A DNA stretch of 64,000 nucleotides from Alistipes onderdonkii (GTDB taxonomy: Bacteria; Bacteroidota; Bacteroidia; Bacteroidales; Rikenellaceae), in the NCBI RefSeq assembly GCF_025145285.1, contig NZ_CP102251.1, forward strand, positions 2,852,001 to 2,916,000. The letters are read 5' to 3'. A program made the position numbers and the translations under genes. Shown here piece by piece: positions 44,210 through 53,038 of this stretch. The notes beneath the pieces were generated by a model. It saw nothing but the letters and a program-made list of their open reading frames with translations. It was not told the origin of the DNA and did not search any database. Within the stretch, counting starts at the first letter, position 1, and every line of letters begins with the position of its first letter.

Positions 44210-46381
44210 TTGAAAACCTATGAGAAACTCGCCGTGCTGGGTGACGATGCCGGGGAACCCCGGTATGTGGAGCGCACTTATTTCTACGATTATAAAAAGA
44301 GGCTCATGCAGGTCGTCGAACGTAATCCCGAAGGCGGGATTTCCCGTACGTCCTACGATTACGATCTTGTGGGAAATGTCGTGCGCTACAAAGAACTTCG
44401 CCAGCCTTATGCCGGTGCCGATGAAGATATGGTGACTGCCTCATATGTCTATGACAACCGCAGGCGCTTGATCCGCGAAGTCAGGGCTTTAAATTACGAG
44501 AATTCCGTGGCTGTGGATTATGAGTATGACGACCTTGGGAAATTGGTCGGCAAAACAACGCGTAACGGAGGTTTGAATACGACGATGGCATATAATCTTC
44601 AGGGGTGGCAGACGGATATGCAGGTCACGGACAGCGGCAGCCCGCTGTTCGATACGCATCTGCGCTATTATGATCCTCAGTATGGAGAGACTACGCCCAG
44701 CTACGCGGGTAATATTTCGGAATGGACATGGCGGCAGGGTGGAGAGTCCGACGAAAACACGTATGCCTTCACCTATGATAGCCACTCCCGCCTGACGGAT
44801 ACCGATCAGTATATTAATGGGGAGTTTGATAATCAGTTTGTCGAAGATTACATGTCGTATGATTACAATGGTAATATTAAGTTTCTGAAACGCTATGAGC
44901 ATGGAATTCTGAAAAATTATTACGTATATCGTTATAATGGGAACCAGTTGACGGCACTCGACGATTTATCGGCTTCGTCTCCTGCAACCTCTTCCTGGAT
45001 AACACCTGCTTCCTCTGCCGCTCTTGGCGATCCCGATCCGACCCCCGATCCTGCCGTGCCTGTTATCCCTCGCGACACGATCTACAGCGGTGTAGGGTAT
45101 GTCTACGATTCCGCGGGCAATGTGCTTTACGATTCCCATACGGGTTTGAACCTCCGCTATAATGACCTGAACCTGATCGAAAAAGTAATGCATGGCGATA
45201 CGATTGTTGCAAAATATTCGTATCTTTCGGATGGCACTAAGTTCTCGGCGACGGACTCCTCGGGCAACGGTCTTTACTACTCGGGTTCTTTGATATATAC
45301 CAAGCATGGCGCAGCCCTGACGATGGAGAGTTGTGCCTTCACGGGTGGTCGTTTTGTTGCGACAGCTACGGGTGTCGAAGCCCGTTATTTCGTGACCGAC
45401 CATCTTGGCAGCGTACGTGCGGTAGTCAACGGCGATGGCGAAGTGCTGGAACGCAACGATTACTATCCCTTCGGCAGTCGTTGGGACGACGGCTTGCTGT
45501 CGGACAACCGCTACCGCTACAACGGCAACGAGGCTCAGGCATTTCTGAACAATCCCTACCTGGACTACGGAGCCCGTCAGTACGATTCGGACGGTGCCGT
45601 ATGGCTTGGCACAGATCAATTGTCGGAGCTGTATTATCATATCGGTTCCTATGCCTACTGTGCAAACAATCCCATAAATGCCATTGACGCGGACGGACGC
45701 TTAATCATCTTTGTCGGTGGATTTGAGCCCAATCGTTCTGTTACTTCGGCAATAATAGGGACTATGATGCTCAGTAATTCGCTCCCGTCACAAATGAAAT
45801 CTGTTATGATGGCCAGCGCCGCGCCGAATAGAGATTTCAGCAAAAAGGATTATTATGATTGGGGATCGGTCAATGAATTGTATATAGATACGTATAACGA
45901 TCAGAATGCCTTATATACGCAGGGCCGCACAACTTTACCAGGCGGCAGTGCCTCAAAACGCTATAACATGGGACTTGAGGCCGGACGTAAACTTGTTCAG
46001 CAAATACTTGCCGGGGAAGTTGAATTGACGGATGACGAAACGATAAAACTGGTTGGGCACAGTCAGGGTGCTGCATATGCGGCCGGTATTGCGCAGGCAC
46101 TGATCGATGCGGGTTACCAGGATCGTATCGGTTTTGTGGATTATATTGCAGCGCACCAGCCTTCTGGTTTTTCACATCCCCAAGGTGTGTTGGGGCGTCA
46201 ATTCGGGTCTACTCGTGATTTTTTGAGCAGTAAGGGTAAAAAGAAAATAAATAATATAAAAGATGAGAATTATCATACAGATGGATTCGGATCTCCATCT
46301 GGTCATTCGATAACTGGAAAAGAGTTATATGATTTTTTACAAAAATGTATTACAGCCGGCGTACCTATCACCTCAAATTAA
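44210..46381 (+). CDS. RHS-repeat tip with lipase-like C-terminal toxin domain
   Basis: The 723-residue frame (TTG at 44210; no ATG near) begins inside the RHS repeats at LKTYEKLAVLG, the position matching GLKTHEEIFE of the opposite fragment. YD repeats follow, then a linker PDPTPDPAVPVIP, the RHS core (FVTDHLGSVRAVVNGDGEVLERNDYYPFGS, YRYNGNEAQAF, YLDYGARQYD, YAYCANNPINAIDADG, to about residue 510) and a variable 210-residue C-terminus. That C-terminus has IKLVGHSQGAAYAAGIAQALI, a GxSxG nucleophile elbow with Ser618, plus later Asp and His candidates, so it looks like an alpha/beta-hydrolase lipase or phospholipase effector. A full N-terminus is absent, so it may be a silent or exchangeable tip cassette. 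Confidence 0.82.
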   Translation: MKTYEKLAVLGDDAGEPRYVERTYFYDYKKRLMQVVERNPEGGISRTSYDYDLVGNVVRYKELRQPYAGADEDMVTASYVYDNRRRLIREVRALNYENSVAVDYEYDDLGKLVGKTTRNGGLNTTMAYNLQGWQTDMQVTDSGSPLFDTHLRYYDPQYGETTPSYAGNISEWTWRQGGESDENTYAFTYDSHSRLTDTDQYINGEFDNQFVEDYMSYDYNGNIKFLKRYEHGILKNYYVYRYNGNQLTALDDLSASSPATSSWITPASSAALGDPDPTPDPAVPVIPRDTIYSGVGYVYDSAGNVLYDSHTGLNLRYNDLNLIEKVMHGDTIVAKYSYLSDGTKFSATDSSGNGLYYSGSLIYTKHGAALTMESCAFTGGRFVATATGVEARYFVTDHLGSVRAVVNGDGEVLERNDYYPFGSRWDDGLLSDNRYRYNGNEAQAFLNNPYLDYGARQYDSDGAVWLGTDQLSELYYHIGSYAYCANNPINAIDADGRLIIFVGGFEPNRSVTSAIIGTMMLSNSLPSQMKSVMMASAAPNRDFSKKDYYDWGSVNELYIDTYNDQNALYTQGRTTLPGGSASKRYNMGLEAGRKLVQQILAGEVELTDDETIKLVGHSQGAAYAAGIAQALIDAGYQDRIGFVDYIAAHQPSGFSHPQGVLGRQFGSTRDFLSSKGKKKINNIKDENYHTDGFGSPSGHSITGKELYDFLQKCITAGVPITSN

Positions 46382-46388
46382 CTATAAA

Positions 46389-46790
46389 ATGAAAAAGTTG
46401 AATGATACTGCTATTACCGTTCTTGCAATTGTAAGTACGATTCTTAGTTATCCATCATGGTTGCCCGTAGTTTTAGTTGGGAATTTGTTTAGTAGTCTTG
46501 CCCCTGCAATATACTATATTATTTTTCTTGTATTCTCTCTTGCTCTTTTTTTTGCGTGTAAGTCTTTATACCGGTTTTATAACCGAACAGAAAGTGCGCG
46601 TGCTGCTTTGTGGGGACAAATCGGATTTATCTTTTTAGTTTCGTTCACAATAAAATTCATTTTTGACAATCTATTATTATTGCCTGGCAGCCTTTGGGGG
46701 GCAGGAGCAATATATGGTATCGATCTTATTGTAGTCGCTCCGATCTCTGTTTTTGTGAACCTGAAAATCGCACATCGAAAAATACATTGA
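46389..46790 (+). CDS. Small membrane protein, probable immunity protein to RHS lipase tip
   Basis: The 133-residue protein starts at ATG 46389, seven bases after the RHS stop. It has four membrane helices (TAITVLAIVSTILSYPSWLPVVLVGN, IYYIIFLVFSLALFFACKSLY, AALWGQIGFIFLVSFTIKFIFDNLL, YGIDLIVVAPISVFVNLKIAH) and no catalytic motif. Its DNA is clearly richer in A and T than flanking genes, which is usual for freshly acquired toxin-immunity modules. Location directly after an RHS toxin domain is the standard place for the cognate immunity gene. A membrane-embedded inhibitor would suit a lipase attacking phospholipid. The role is inferred from position only. Confidence 0.65.
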   Translation: MKKLNDTAITVLAIVSTILSYPSWLPVVLVGNLFSSLAPAIYYIIFLVFSLALFFACKSLYRFYNRTESARAALWGQIGFIFLVSFTIKFIFDNLLLLPGSLWGAGAIYGIDLIVVAPISVFVNLKIAHRKIH

Positions 46791-46880
46791 CCTTTAGGCG
46801 GGTGGTGGACAGTGGTATTGCCTTGGCTGTTGCCGGAGCGTGAACAGCCGGATACCTGCCTGTAAAAGCCTTGGATACAG

Positions 46881-46916
46881 GACAGGCTGCACCGGAATCG
46901 GATGCAGCCTGTCTTT
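46881..46916 (+). terminator. Hairpin after RHS/immunity module
   Basis: Strong 11-bp stem GACAGGCTGCA/TGCAGCCTGTC (46881-46891, 46903-46913) with an 11-base loop and only TTT after it on the plus strand. It probably ends the immunity transcript and separates it from the convergent GH38 gene. Confidence 0.6.
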
Positions 46917-46964
46917 GCGGAGGGCGGTTCGGGTGGAAATTCCCCGCCGTAGCCTTTTTCCGGC

Positions 46965-49900
46965 CTATTTCAGGAGTACGAACCGGTTTTCATAGGGTTT
47001 CAGAGCCAGCGAAGTGACGCTTCGGCCGTCCAGCGGGTGCCCTGTCGCATCGGCCGCCGTAAAGGGCAGTTCGCGTCCCGAGGCGTCGAGCAGGGTGAGG
47101 GTGCCTGCCTGCCCGTCGGTTTCCCGCAGGTTGACCAGGATGCCCTCTCCGCCGGCTGCGGGGGTGCATGACGTGATCAGCACATGGCTGCATCCGCTGC
47201 GCAGGAATGAGCGGTCGCGGGTGTTGCCGTTGGCCTTCGTGGCGGCCGGCATGACGCGGGTGCAGAGCGGGATGCGTGCACTCCAGCCGAACTGCGATGC
47301 GGCCGTGTTCGAGGTGTCCGGGGTTGAGCTGATGACGAACCCGCACTTGAATTCCCCTTCCTGCGAAGCGCGGAAATTCGTCGTCCAGTAATTGTTCATC
47401 AGCCACGGGAAGACATGCGGCTTTTCATAGGTGCGGGGCTGGCCATAGGGGTCGTCGAGCAGTTTCCCGAGCAGGTAGAGCGGTACCTCGCTGCCGCTTA
47501 CGAGAATCTGGGCGTCGTCGTTGCGTGCCGCGACGAAATTCTGCACGGTGTTCCACGAGGCGCTCGTGCCGGGGATCTGGTCTTCGCCGGAACGGACTAC
47601 GCCGCCCGGTACGTCGAACGTGAGTTTCGCATTTTCCAGCAGCCACGGCATGGCGACGTAGATCGCCGAAGGATCGGTTTCGGGGTTGCGGATGAAATCG
47701 TAGCCGAGCTCCACGCGTTTCACGTCGTTATACAGGCGTACTTCGACCTGCACGCCGAATTTTTCGTCGCATCCCTCGGCTTTGCCCGTGAAGCGGACGC
47801 TCTGGTAAATATCGCCCGACGTTACGCCCGGGCAGTGCACGTCGGAGAGCGAAGAGCGCCGGTAATTGTCGAATACTTTGCGTTCCATTTGGCGGCGGTC
47901 GCCGTTGAGCGATTCATAGACGAAAGCCCCCAGCTTCCATTCCGAGTCCGGGTCGACCATCTCCCGTCCCAGCTCCTTGTCGTAGAGCGAGGCGATCGTC
48001 CCCGAAGCCGGGTCGAAGACGATCCTGTAGAAATCGTTTTCGAGGCTGTTGTCCCGGAGTTCCGTGCGGCGGGGTGCCGCGGCCTTGCCGTCGCCGAGTA
48101 CGATTTCGAAGGTCTTGTAACCCATGGCGGGGATTCCTTCCGCCCAGATGGCGTAATAGCGTCCTTCGCGGCGCGAGCGGATGGGCTGTACGCGCAGGGC
48201 TTTCCCGGCTGCATCGACGATCCGGAACTCGCGGTCGGCCGGGATCAGTTCGAAGTCTATGTAGACTGTCGCCAGTTCCGAGCGTTCCCAGCCGAGCGGG
48301 TTGAAGAACGTGAGCGTCGGGTGCGTCGAGCGGTAGAGGGTGCCTTGCAGGCGGCCTATGGCATCTTCATAGAGCAGTTGGGTGCTTTTGAGCGCCTCCC
48401 ATACGTAGGAGCCCTTTTCAGCCCATTGCACCTGTGAATTTTCGCATCCGGGATTCCAGATGCTTTCCGCTGCCCCGAAGGTGTGCTCGTCGTAGAAGAG
48501 CAGGTTTTCGTGGATGCGGCGCAGTTCTTCGTGTGTCCCGCCGCTCTGGCCTGTCCCCTCCATTTGGGCCATCGAGAGCATCGCTTCGATGGCGACCAGG
48601 TCGGATTGCGTTTTGCGTGAGGCTGCCGTCTCGCGTGCCGCCGACCCGAACCCGTCCGTCCACCAGTCGGGGTAGGCGGCCCGGTATACGGGCAGCTTGT
48701 CGCCGTACTGGGAGTCGATGCGCCCGAGGAATTCGTGTGCCGTGGCGCTGCGTAGCTTCGGCCATGCGTAGCGTTCGTTCCATGCGCGGATCAGGTCGCA
48801 CTCGCGCATCGACGGGGGCGAGTTGTCGGTCAGGTATCCCGAGTATTGCACGGCGATGACCGGGAACGGGTAACCCGTGCGTTTGAGGTTGCGGATGTAC
48901 CCGAATACGCCGTCTTCCAGGCGGGCCATATCGCCCGTGTGGATGCCCCACGAGTTCCCGGTATGGTAATGGTCGCTGCGGAACATCAGCAGTCCTTTGC
49001 CCGACGGGGACTCCCAGCGGTAGAGTGTCGGACGGTCGAACGGGACGAGGGCGCGGTGGTTGTTCGACCCGATCGAAAAATATTTCACGCCCAGGTCGGG
49101 CAGGTAATCCGCCAGGCACCATGCGATGCCGTTCACGTCGTTCTGCATGGCTGTTTCGACCGGCAGCCCCAATTCCCGGAATCGGGCCACGGGCTCGAGG
49201 AACGTCTTGTAATTGTTCTCGCCCGACAGCTCGGACATGTTGAAGAACATGGCCGTCACCTCGATCTGCCCTGCCTTGACGTACCTGATGAATTTGTCCA
49301 CCTGTGCCTTGGGACGTATGCGCAACCATTCGCGTACGGGCCACGAGGCTTCGCATGTCCAGCGGAACTTCGCGTCGTCCGGGTAGTCGGCCGTCAGGTC
49401 GCAGTATTCTACGGCATAGTCGATATAGCGCAGGTGCTCGGTGAGTATTTCGGTCTGCGGTTTGGTATAGCCGATGTCCGTGTGCGTGTGCTGCACCAGG
49501 TAGACGGTGTATTTGTCCGCCGGGGCGATTTCCACCGCCGCCGACAGGGCTTTCCCGCGGTTGGGATGCACTTCGAAATCCACCGTGCGGCCTTCGTACC
49601 CTTCGGGAATGTTGACCTCGACGGTGTTTATGCCGCGTGACAGTGCGACCGTCCCGCCCGGTTTGCCGTCGTAGTTCCATCCGACACGCTGGGGCTTGCC
49701 CCAGTTGACGAGGGTCAGCGTCACCGGGTGCAGCAGCTCCTCTTCGGTGCGGCCGTAAATCAGCCCCGGCTGCGAGTGGCTTCCGATGAGTGCGATGCCG
49801 TCGCCGGGGCGTGTGCATTTCACGCTGCGGTCGGCTTCGAGGACGATGGCGTCCCAGACGAGCCAGCTGCCGCCGGCATTGCGGATCGTGAGGAGGTTTT

Positions 49901-50408
49901 CCCCGGCGCCGAATGTCCCGGCCGGCAATAGGGCCTCGATCGCAAGGCCGCGTGCCGAGGTGCGTTTGGTATCCGGGTAGTTGATGTCGTCCCCGGCAGG
50001 CGCCTGCACCGAGGTGCGGAACCCGCCTGCGGAGATTTCGATCGTCGGGGGTGACGAGGCCTGCGATTCGACCAGGTAGAGTGTCAGCCGCATCTCCGCC
50101 CGGGAGGCTTGCGCATCGGCCCCGAAGCGGATCAGCAGCGATCCGTTGCCGTTGCCGGCCCATCCGTCCTGGGGCCCGGGCAGGATGTAGGGGATCTCTC
50201 CCGGTGTGCTGCGCCCTACGTCGTACGCGGCCGCCGCGCCGGGGAACCGGCCCAGAAGGTCGGAATACGCGCCGTCGTACAACGCGAACTCGGCGGCCGA
50301 ACCGTCTTTGCGGCCGATTTCCCATACGGGCCGGTAGGGTGTTGCCGACAGGCTGCCCCATAGCAGGGCCGCCAATACGGCGAGGATGGAATGCTTGTGT
50401 CTTTTCAT
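46965..50408 (-). CDS. GH38-type alpha-mannosidase, secreted
   Basis: The 1,147-residue protein has a signal peptide (ILAVLAALLWGSLSA). A beta-sandwich resembling the carbohydrate-binding domain of rhamnogalacturonan lyases follows at about residues 28-195, then a spacer domain to 295. The GH38 catalytic domain begins at VYLVQHTHTDIGYTKPQTE with the metal-binding His and Asp (H309, D311) and AMQNDVNGIAWCLADYLPDLGVKYFSIG with the nucleophile Asp. GH38 C-terminal beta domains complete it. It removes alpha-linked mannose from glycans, probably in the periplasm. It is the last gene after SusC, SusD and a LamG lipoprotein, 15 nt behind the latter, so it is in the same operon. Confidence 0.87.
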   Translation of the reverse strand: MKRHKHSILAVLAALLWGSLSATPYRPVWEIGRKDGSAAEFALYDGAYSDLLGRFPGAAAAYDVGRSTPGEIPYILPGPQDGWAGNGNGSLLIRFGADAQASRAEMRLTLYLVESQASSPPTIEISAGGFRTSVQAPAGDDINYPDTKRTSARGLAIEALLPAGTFGAGENLLTIRNAGGSWLVWDAIVLEADRSVKCTRPGDGIALIGSHSQPGLIYGRTEEELLHPVTLTLVNWGKPQRVGWNYDGKPGGTVALSRGINTVEVNIPEGYEGRTVDFEVHPNRGKALSAAVEIAPADKYTVYLVQHTHTDIGYTKPQTEILTEHLRYIDYAVEYCDLTADYPDDAKFRWTCEASWPVREWLRIRPKAQVDKFIRYVKAGQIEVTAMFFNMSELSGENNYKTFLEPVARFRELGLPVETAMQNDVNGIAWCLADYLPDLGVKYFSIGSNNHRALVPFDRPTLYRWESPSGKGLLMFRSDHYHTGNSWGIHTGDMARLEDGVFGYIRNLKRTGYPFPVIAVQYSGYLTDNSPPSMRECDLIRAWNERYAWPKLRSATAHEFLGRIDSQYGDKLPVYRAAYPDWWTDGFGSAARETAASRKTQSDLVAIEAMLSMAQMEGTGQSGGTHEELRRIHENLLFYDEHTFGAAESIWNPGCENSQVQWAEKGSYVWEALKSTQLLYEDAIGRLQGTLYRSTHPTLTFFNPLGWERSELATVYIDFELIPADREFRIVDAAGKALRVQPIRSRREGRYYAIWAEGIPAMGYKTFEIVLGDGKAAAPRRTELRDNSLENDFYRIVFDPASGTIASLYDKELGREMVDPDSEWKLGAFVYESLNGDRRQMERKVFDNYRRSSLSDVHCPGVTSGDIYQSVRFTGKAEGCDEKFGVQVEVRLYNDVKRVELGYDFIRNPETDPSAIYVAMPWLLENAKLTFDVPGGVVRSGEDQIPGTSASWNTVQNFVAARNDDAQILVSGSEVPLYLLGKLLDDPYGQPRTYEKPHVFPWLMNNYWTTNFRASQEGEFKCGFVISSTPDTSNTAASQFGWSARIPLCTRVMPAATKANGNTRDRSFLRSGCSHVLITSCTPAAGGEGILVNLRETDGQAGTLTLLDASGRELPFTAADATGHPLDGRSVTSLALKPYENRFVLLK

Positions 50409-50423
50409 ATCGGAATTTTTGGG

Positions 50424-51350
50424 TTATTCGGGGTCAGTCCATTTTACGTCGGTCATTTTTGCCACATGCCTGCCGGTCATGTCGGTGATCTCCGAGCCGA
50501 CGTTGAGCGTCAGCGGCCAGTAGGCTTTCAGCCCTTCCTCAGTCCCGGAGAAGTCGCATGCCACATCGGCTGCGGCCTCGGCCTCGGTGCGGACGTCCGC
50601 CCAGATCGAAACGTGCTGGATGTTGCCGCGCATGTAGCGGTTCGAGTAGGAGGGGGCGGTGCCCAGCTGCAGGTTGCAGGTCGGCTCCACGATGGCCTTG
50701 CCGCACGCGAAGCTCTTTACCAGCCGTCCGTCCAGATAGAAGTGCATCTTGTCGTTGGCCTTGTACGTGGCTGTGATGTGGTACCACTTGTTCAGCTCGA
50801 TCGTGCAGCAGGTGCCGCCCTTCCAGCTCCCGTCGTTGACGTAGAACTGCAGGTTCGCGCCGTTGTTGCGGATCATGATGGCACCCTTGCCCTGTTCGCA
50901 CGAGATGACGTTCTGGTCGCCCGCCGCGAATTCGTCGAAACGTATTTTCATCTCCCACGTCAGCTCTTCCGTGAGATCCCAGTCGCCTGCGGGCCCGAGG
51001 TTCATCTTCGACCCGGCGTTGAAATAGGGGATTCCGGCCTTGACGATGTTCTCCCGGAAGGCTTTTATCGCTTCTTCGAGTTGTTTGCAGGCGTTCCGGT
51101 AGCCTTCGTCCCGCGAGGTGTTGTGCATGATGTAATAGGCCTGGTCGATGCGGGCCTGCAATGCCTTCTTCGATCCGGGGGCCGTGTCGCCCTCTTCGAT
51201 CCCTTCCGTCGACTCTTCGACGAGCGATTCCGCCTGGCGGATCAATGCCATGAGCGTCTGATGTGCTTCGGAATAGTCGTCGTCGCTGCATGCGCACAAT
51301 ACCAGTGCCGCGCAGAGGAAGGCTGCGAATTTTTTCAGTATGGTTTTCAT
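50424..51350 (-). CDS. LamG-domain surface lipoprotein (SusE/F-position glycan binder)
   Basis: The 308-residue lipoprotein has signal FLCAALVLCACSDDD (Cys21). A helical region at about residues 28-105 (HQTLMALIRQAESLVEESTEGI and QARIDQAYYIMHNTS) is followed by a concanavalin-like LamG domain to residue 290 (WEMKIRFDEFAAGDQNVISCEQGKGAIMIRNNGANLQFYVNDGSWKGG, WYHITATYKANDKMHFYLDGRLVKSF). The DDDYS after the lipid Cys is the acidic surface-export signal typical of Bacteroidales. It stands in the place usually taken by SusE/SusF and would bind mannose-rich glycan at the surface, which is inferred. Confidence 0.82.
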   Translation of the reverse strand: MKTILKKFAAFLCAALVLCACSDDDYSEAHQTLMALIRQAESLVEESTEGIEEGDTAPGSKKALQARIDQAYYIMHNTSRDEGYRNACKQLEEAIKAFRENIVKAGIPYFNAGSKMNLGPAGDWDLTEELTWEMKIRFDEFAAGDQNVISCEQGKGAIMIRNNGANLQFYVNDGSWKGGTCCTIELNKWYHITATYKANDKMHFYLDGRLVKSFACGKAIVEPTCNLQLGTAPSYSNRYMRGNIQHVSIWADVRTEAEAAADVACDFSGTEEGLKAYWPLTLNVGSEITDMTGRHVAKMTDVKWTDPE

Positions 51351-51372
51351 GGTCGTTTACTGCATTAGGTGT

Positions 51373-53016
51373 TTAATATCCTTCGTTTTGTCCCAGGGTT
51401 CTCCAGTCGGGCATGCCGTCGAACTGCGTCTGCGGGATGGGGCGTACGACGTGGTACTCCTTGATGTTGTCCTTTGCATCGGGGTTGTAGATCCTCACCT
51501 GGTCGATGAGCCTGCCGAAGCGTTTCAGGTCGAGCCGCCGCTGCCACTCGCCGAAGAGCTCGCGGGCGCGTTCCTCGAGGATGAAATCGAGCGTCATGTC
51601 CTCTTCGGTGACCTTCATGGCCTCTTCGTATTCGGGCTTTTCGTGGTTGACGGCGCGTTTGCGCAGCTGGGTTATGTCCTCGGCGGCACCCTTCAGGTCG
51701 CGGTTCTCCGTGCTCCGGATACGCGCCTCGGCACGGATCAGGTAAAGTTCGCCCAGCCGGATCACAGGGTAGCTGCGATCCGACAGCTCCGACATGTTGC
51801 CCGGCCGGGTGTGGTCGTAGAACTTGGTCATGCCGATGAACGTCCAGCGATCCTGCGGGATGCCGTCGGCGTCGAACATGTCGTTGCGGTCGAATACCGT
51901 GAAGGTCTTTTCCATGCGCTTGTGTTCCTCGACGGGCAGTACGTCGGGACAGAGGTAGAGCGCCGTGTCGATGTATTCGCGCCACTGGTTGAGCGGGAAG
52001 GCCGAACGGTCGTCGGCCGGGTCGTTGTAATACCATACCCATTGGTGCAGGTCGCTCCAGCGTTTGTCGGCGTCGCGGTCGAACAGATCCATGAAGTAGG
52101 TCGAGGGGATCGCCTGGCAGCCGCCGTAGCCCGTCCATTTGAGCATGGTCTGCACGCCCGGGAAACGGTCGATATACATGGCATACCACGACCAGTAGCC
52201 GTTGGCCTGGCGGAAGGCGTCGTCCTCGGTGAATTCCGTCGTCCAGATGAATTCGTTGTTGGTCTTGTCGTCGGCCCACAGGTCTTTGAGCGAGGGGCAG
52301 AGCTCCAGCCCGTAGTGGCCGATCACCTGCGATGCCATGTCTGCGGCCTCGTCCCACTGTTCGTTGTAGAGGTACATGCGTGCGAGCAGCGCCTTGGCTG
52401 CGGGCATGTCGATGCGCCCCGATTCCGTGGTGCGCGTGTCGGGGAATAGCCCGATGGCCGTCTCGAGTGCGCCGATGATCTCTTCGTAGAACTTCGCGCG
52501 GGGCGAACGGCGGGCTTCGGTGCCCTCGGTCTCGTCGGTTGTCATCGGCAGGTAGCTGTCGCCCCACGTCTCGGTGACGATCCACAGGAACAGGGCCCGC
52601 ATGACATACATCTCCGCTTTGAACTGGCTCTTTTCGTCCTCGTCGGCAAAGGGCGTCTGGTCGATCGTTTCGAAGAACAGGTTGATGTTGAACAGCGCCT
52701 TGTAGCAGTGGTTCCACAGCCATGCCACATTGCCGTTGGTGGCGTCGAGCCCGTAGTAGTCGCACAGGCCCACATCGCCCTGGTTCTTGCCGCGCAGGTA
52801 GATGTCCGTCCCCAGTTCGGTCATCAGCGGCCACTGTCCGTCGCCGCCGTAGAGGTTGTTGATCTTGGTGTAGCTCTGGTATACCAGCGCCTTGATGCCG
52901 TTTTCCTCCTTGAATATCTCGGTCGTCGACCCGTAGGTTTCTTCTTCGAGGAAGCTCTGGCATCCGGTCAGCCCTATCGTAAGTGCCGCCGCAAACAGGA
53001 TGAGTATCTTTTTCAT
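51373..53016 (-). CDS. SusD-family glycan-binding lipoprotein
   Basis: From ATG 53016 the protein has 547 residues; the 12 upstream codons overlap the susC end and precede the signal. The lipobox LTGC (Cys18) is followed by the SusD N-terminal helix LEEETYGSTTEIFKEENGIKALVYQSYTKINNLYGG. TPR-like helices come next (AEMYVMRALFLWIVTETWGDSYLP), then PAAKALLARMYLYNEQWDEAADMA and the C-terminal RLGELYLIRAEARIRSTENRD and FILEERARELFGEWQRRLDLKRFG, all standard SusD features. It acts as lid of the SusC channel and captures the oligosaccharide at the cell surface. Confidence 0.95.
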   Translation of the reverse strand: MKKILILFAAALTIGLTGCQSFLEEETYGSTTEIFKEENGIKALVYQSYTKINNLYGGDGQWPLMTELGTDIYLRGKNQGDVGLCDYYGLDATNGNVAWLWNHCYKALFNINLFFETIDQTPFADEDEKSQFKAEMYVMRALFLWIVTETWGDSYLPMTTDETEGTEARRSPRAKFYEEIIGALETAIGLFPDTRTTESGRIDMPAAKALLARMYLYNEQWDEAADMASQVIGHYGLELCPSLKDLWADDKTNNEFIWTTEFTEDDAFRQANGYWSWYAMYIDRFPGVQTMLKWTGYGGCQAIPSTYFMDLFDRDADKRWSDLHQWVWYYNDPADDRSAFPLNQWREYIDTALYLCPDVLPVEEHKRMEKTFTVFDRNDMFDADGIPQDRWTFIGMTKFYDHTRPGNMSELSDRSYPVIRLGELYLIRAEARIRSTENRDLKGAAEDITQLRKRAVNHEKPEYEEAMKVTEEDMTLDFILEERARELFGEWQRRLDLKRFGRLIDQVRIYNPDAKDNIKEYHVVRPIPQTQFDGMPDWRTLGQNEGY

Positions 53017-53038
53017 GGTCTGGTTTTCGGATTTTAAG

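Noticed and set aside
42966..44213. 415-codon plus-strand frame across the RHS pseudogene
   Set aside because: The minus strand carries recognisable YD repeats; the plus translation has no motif.
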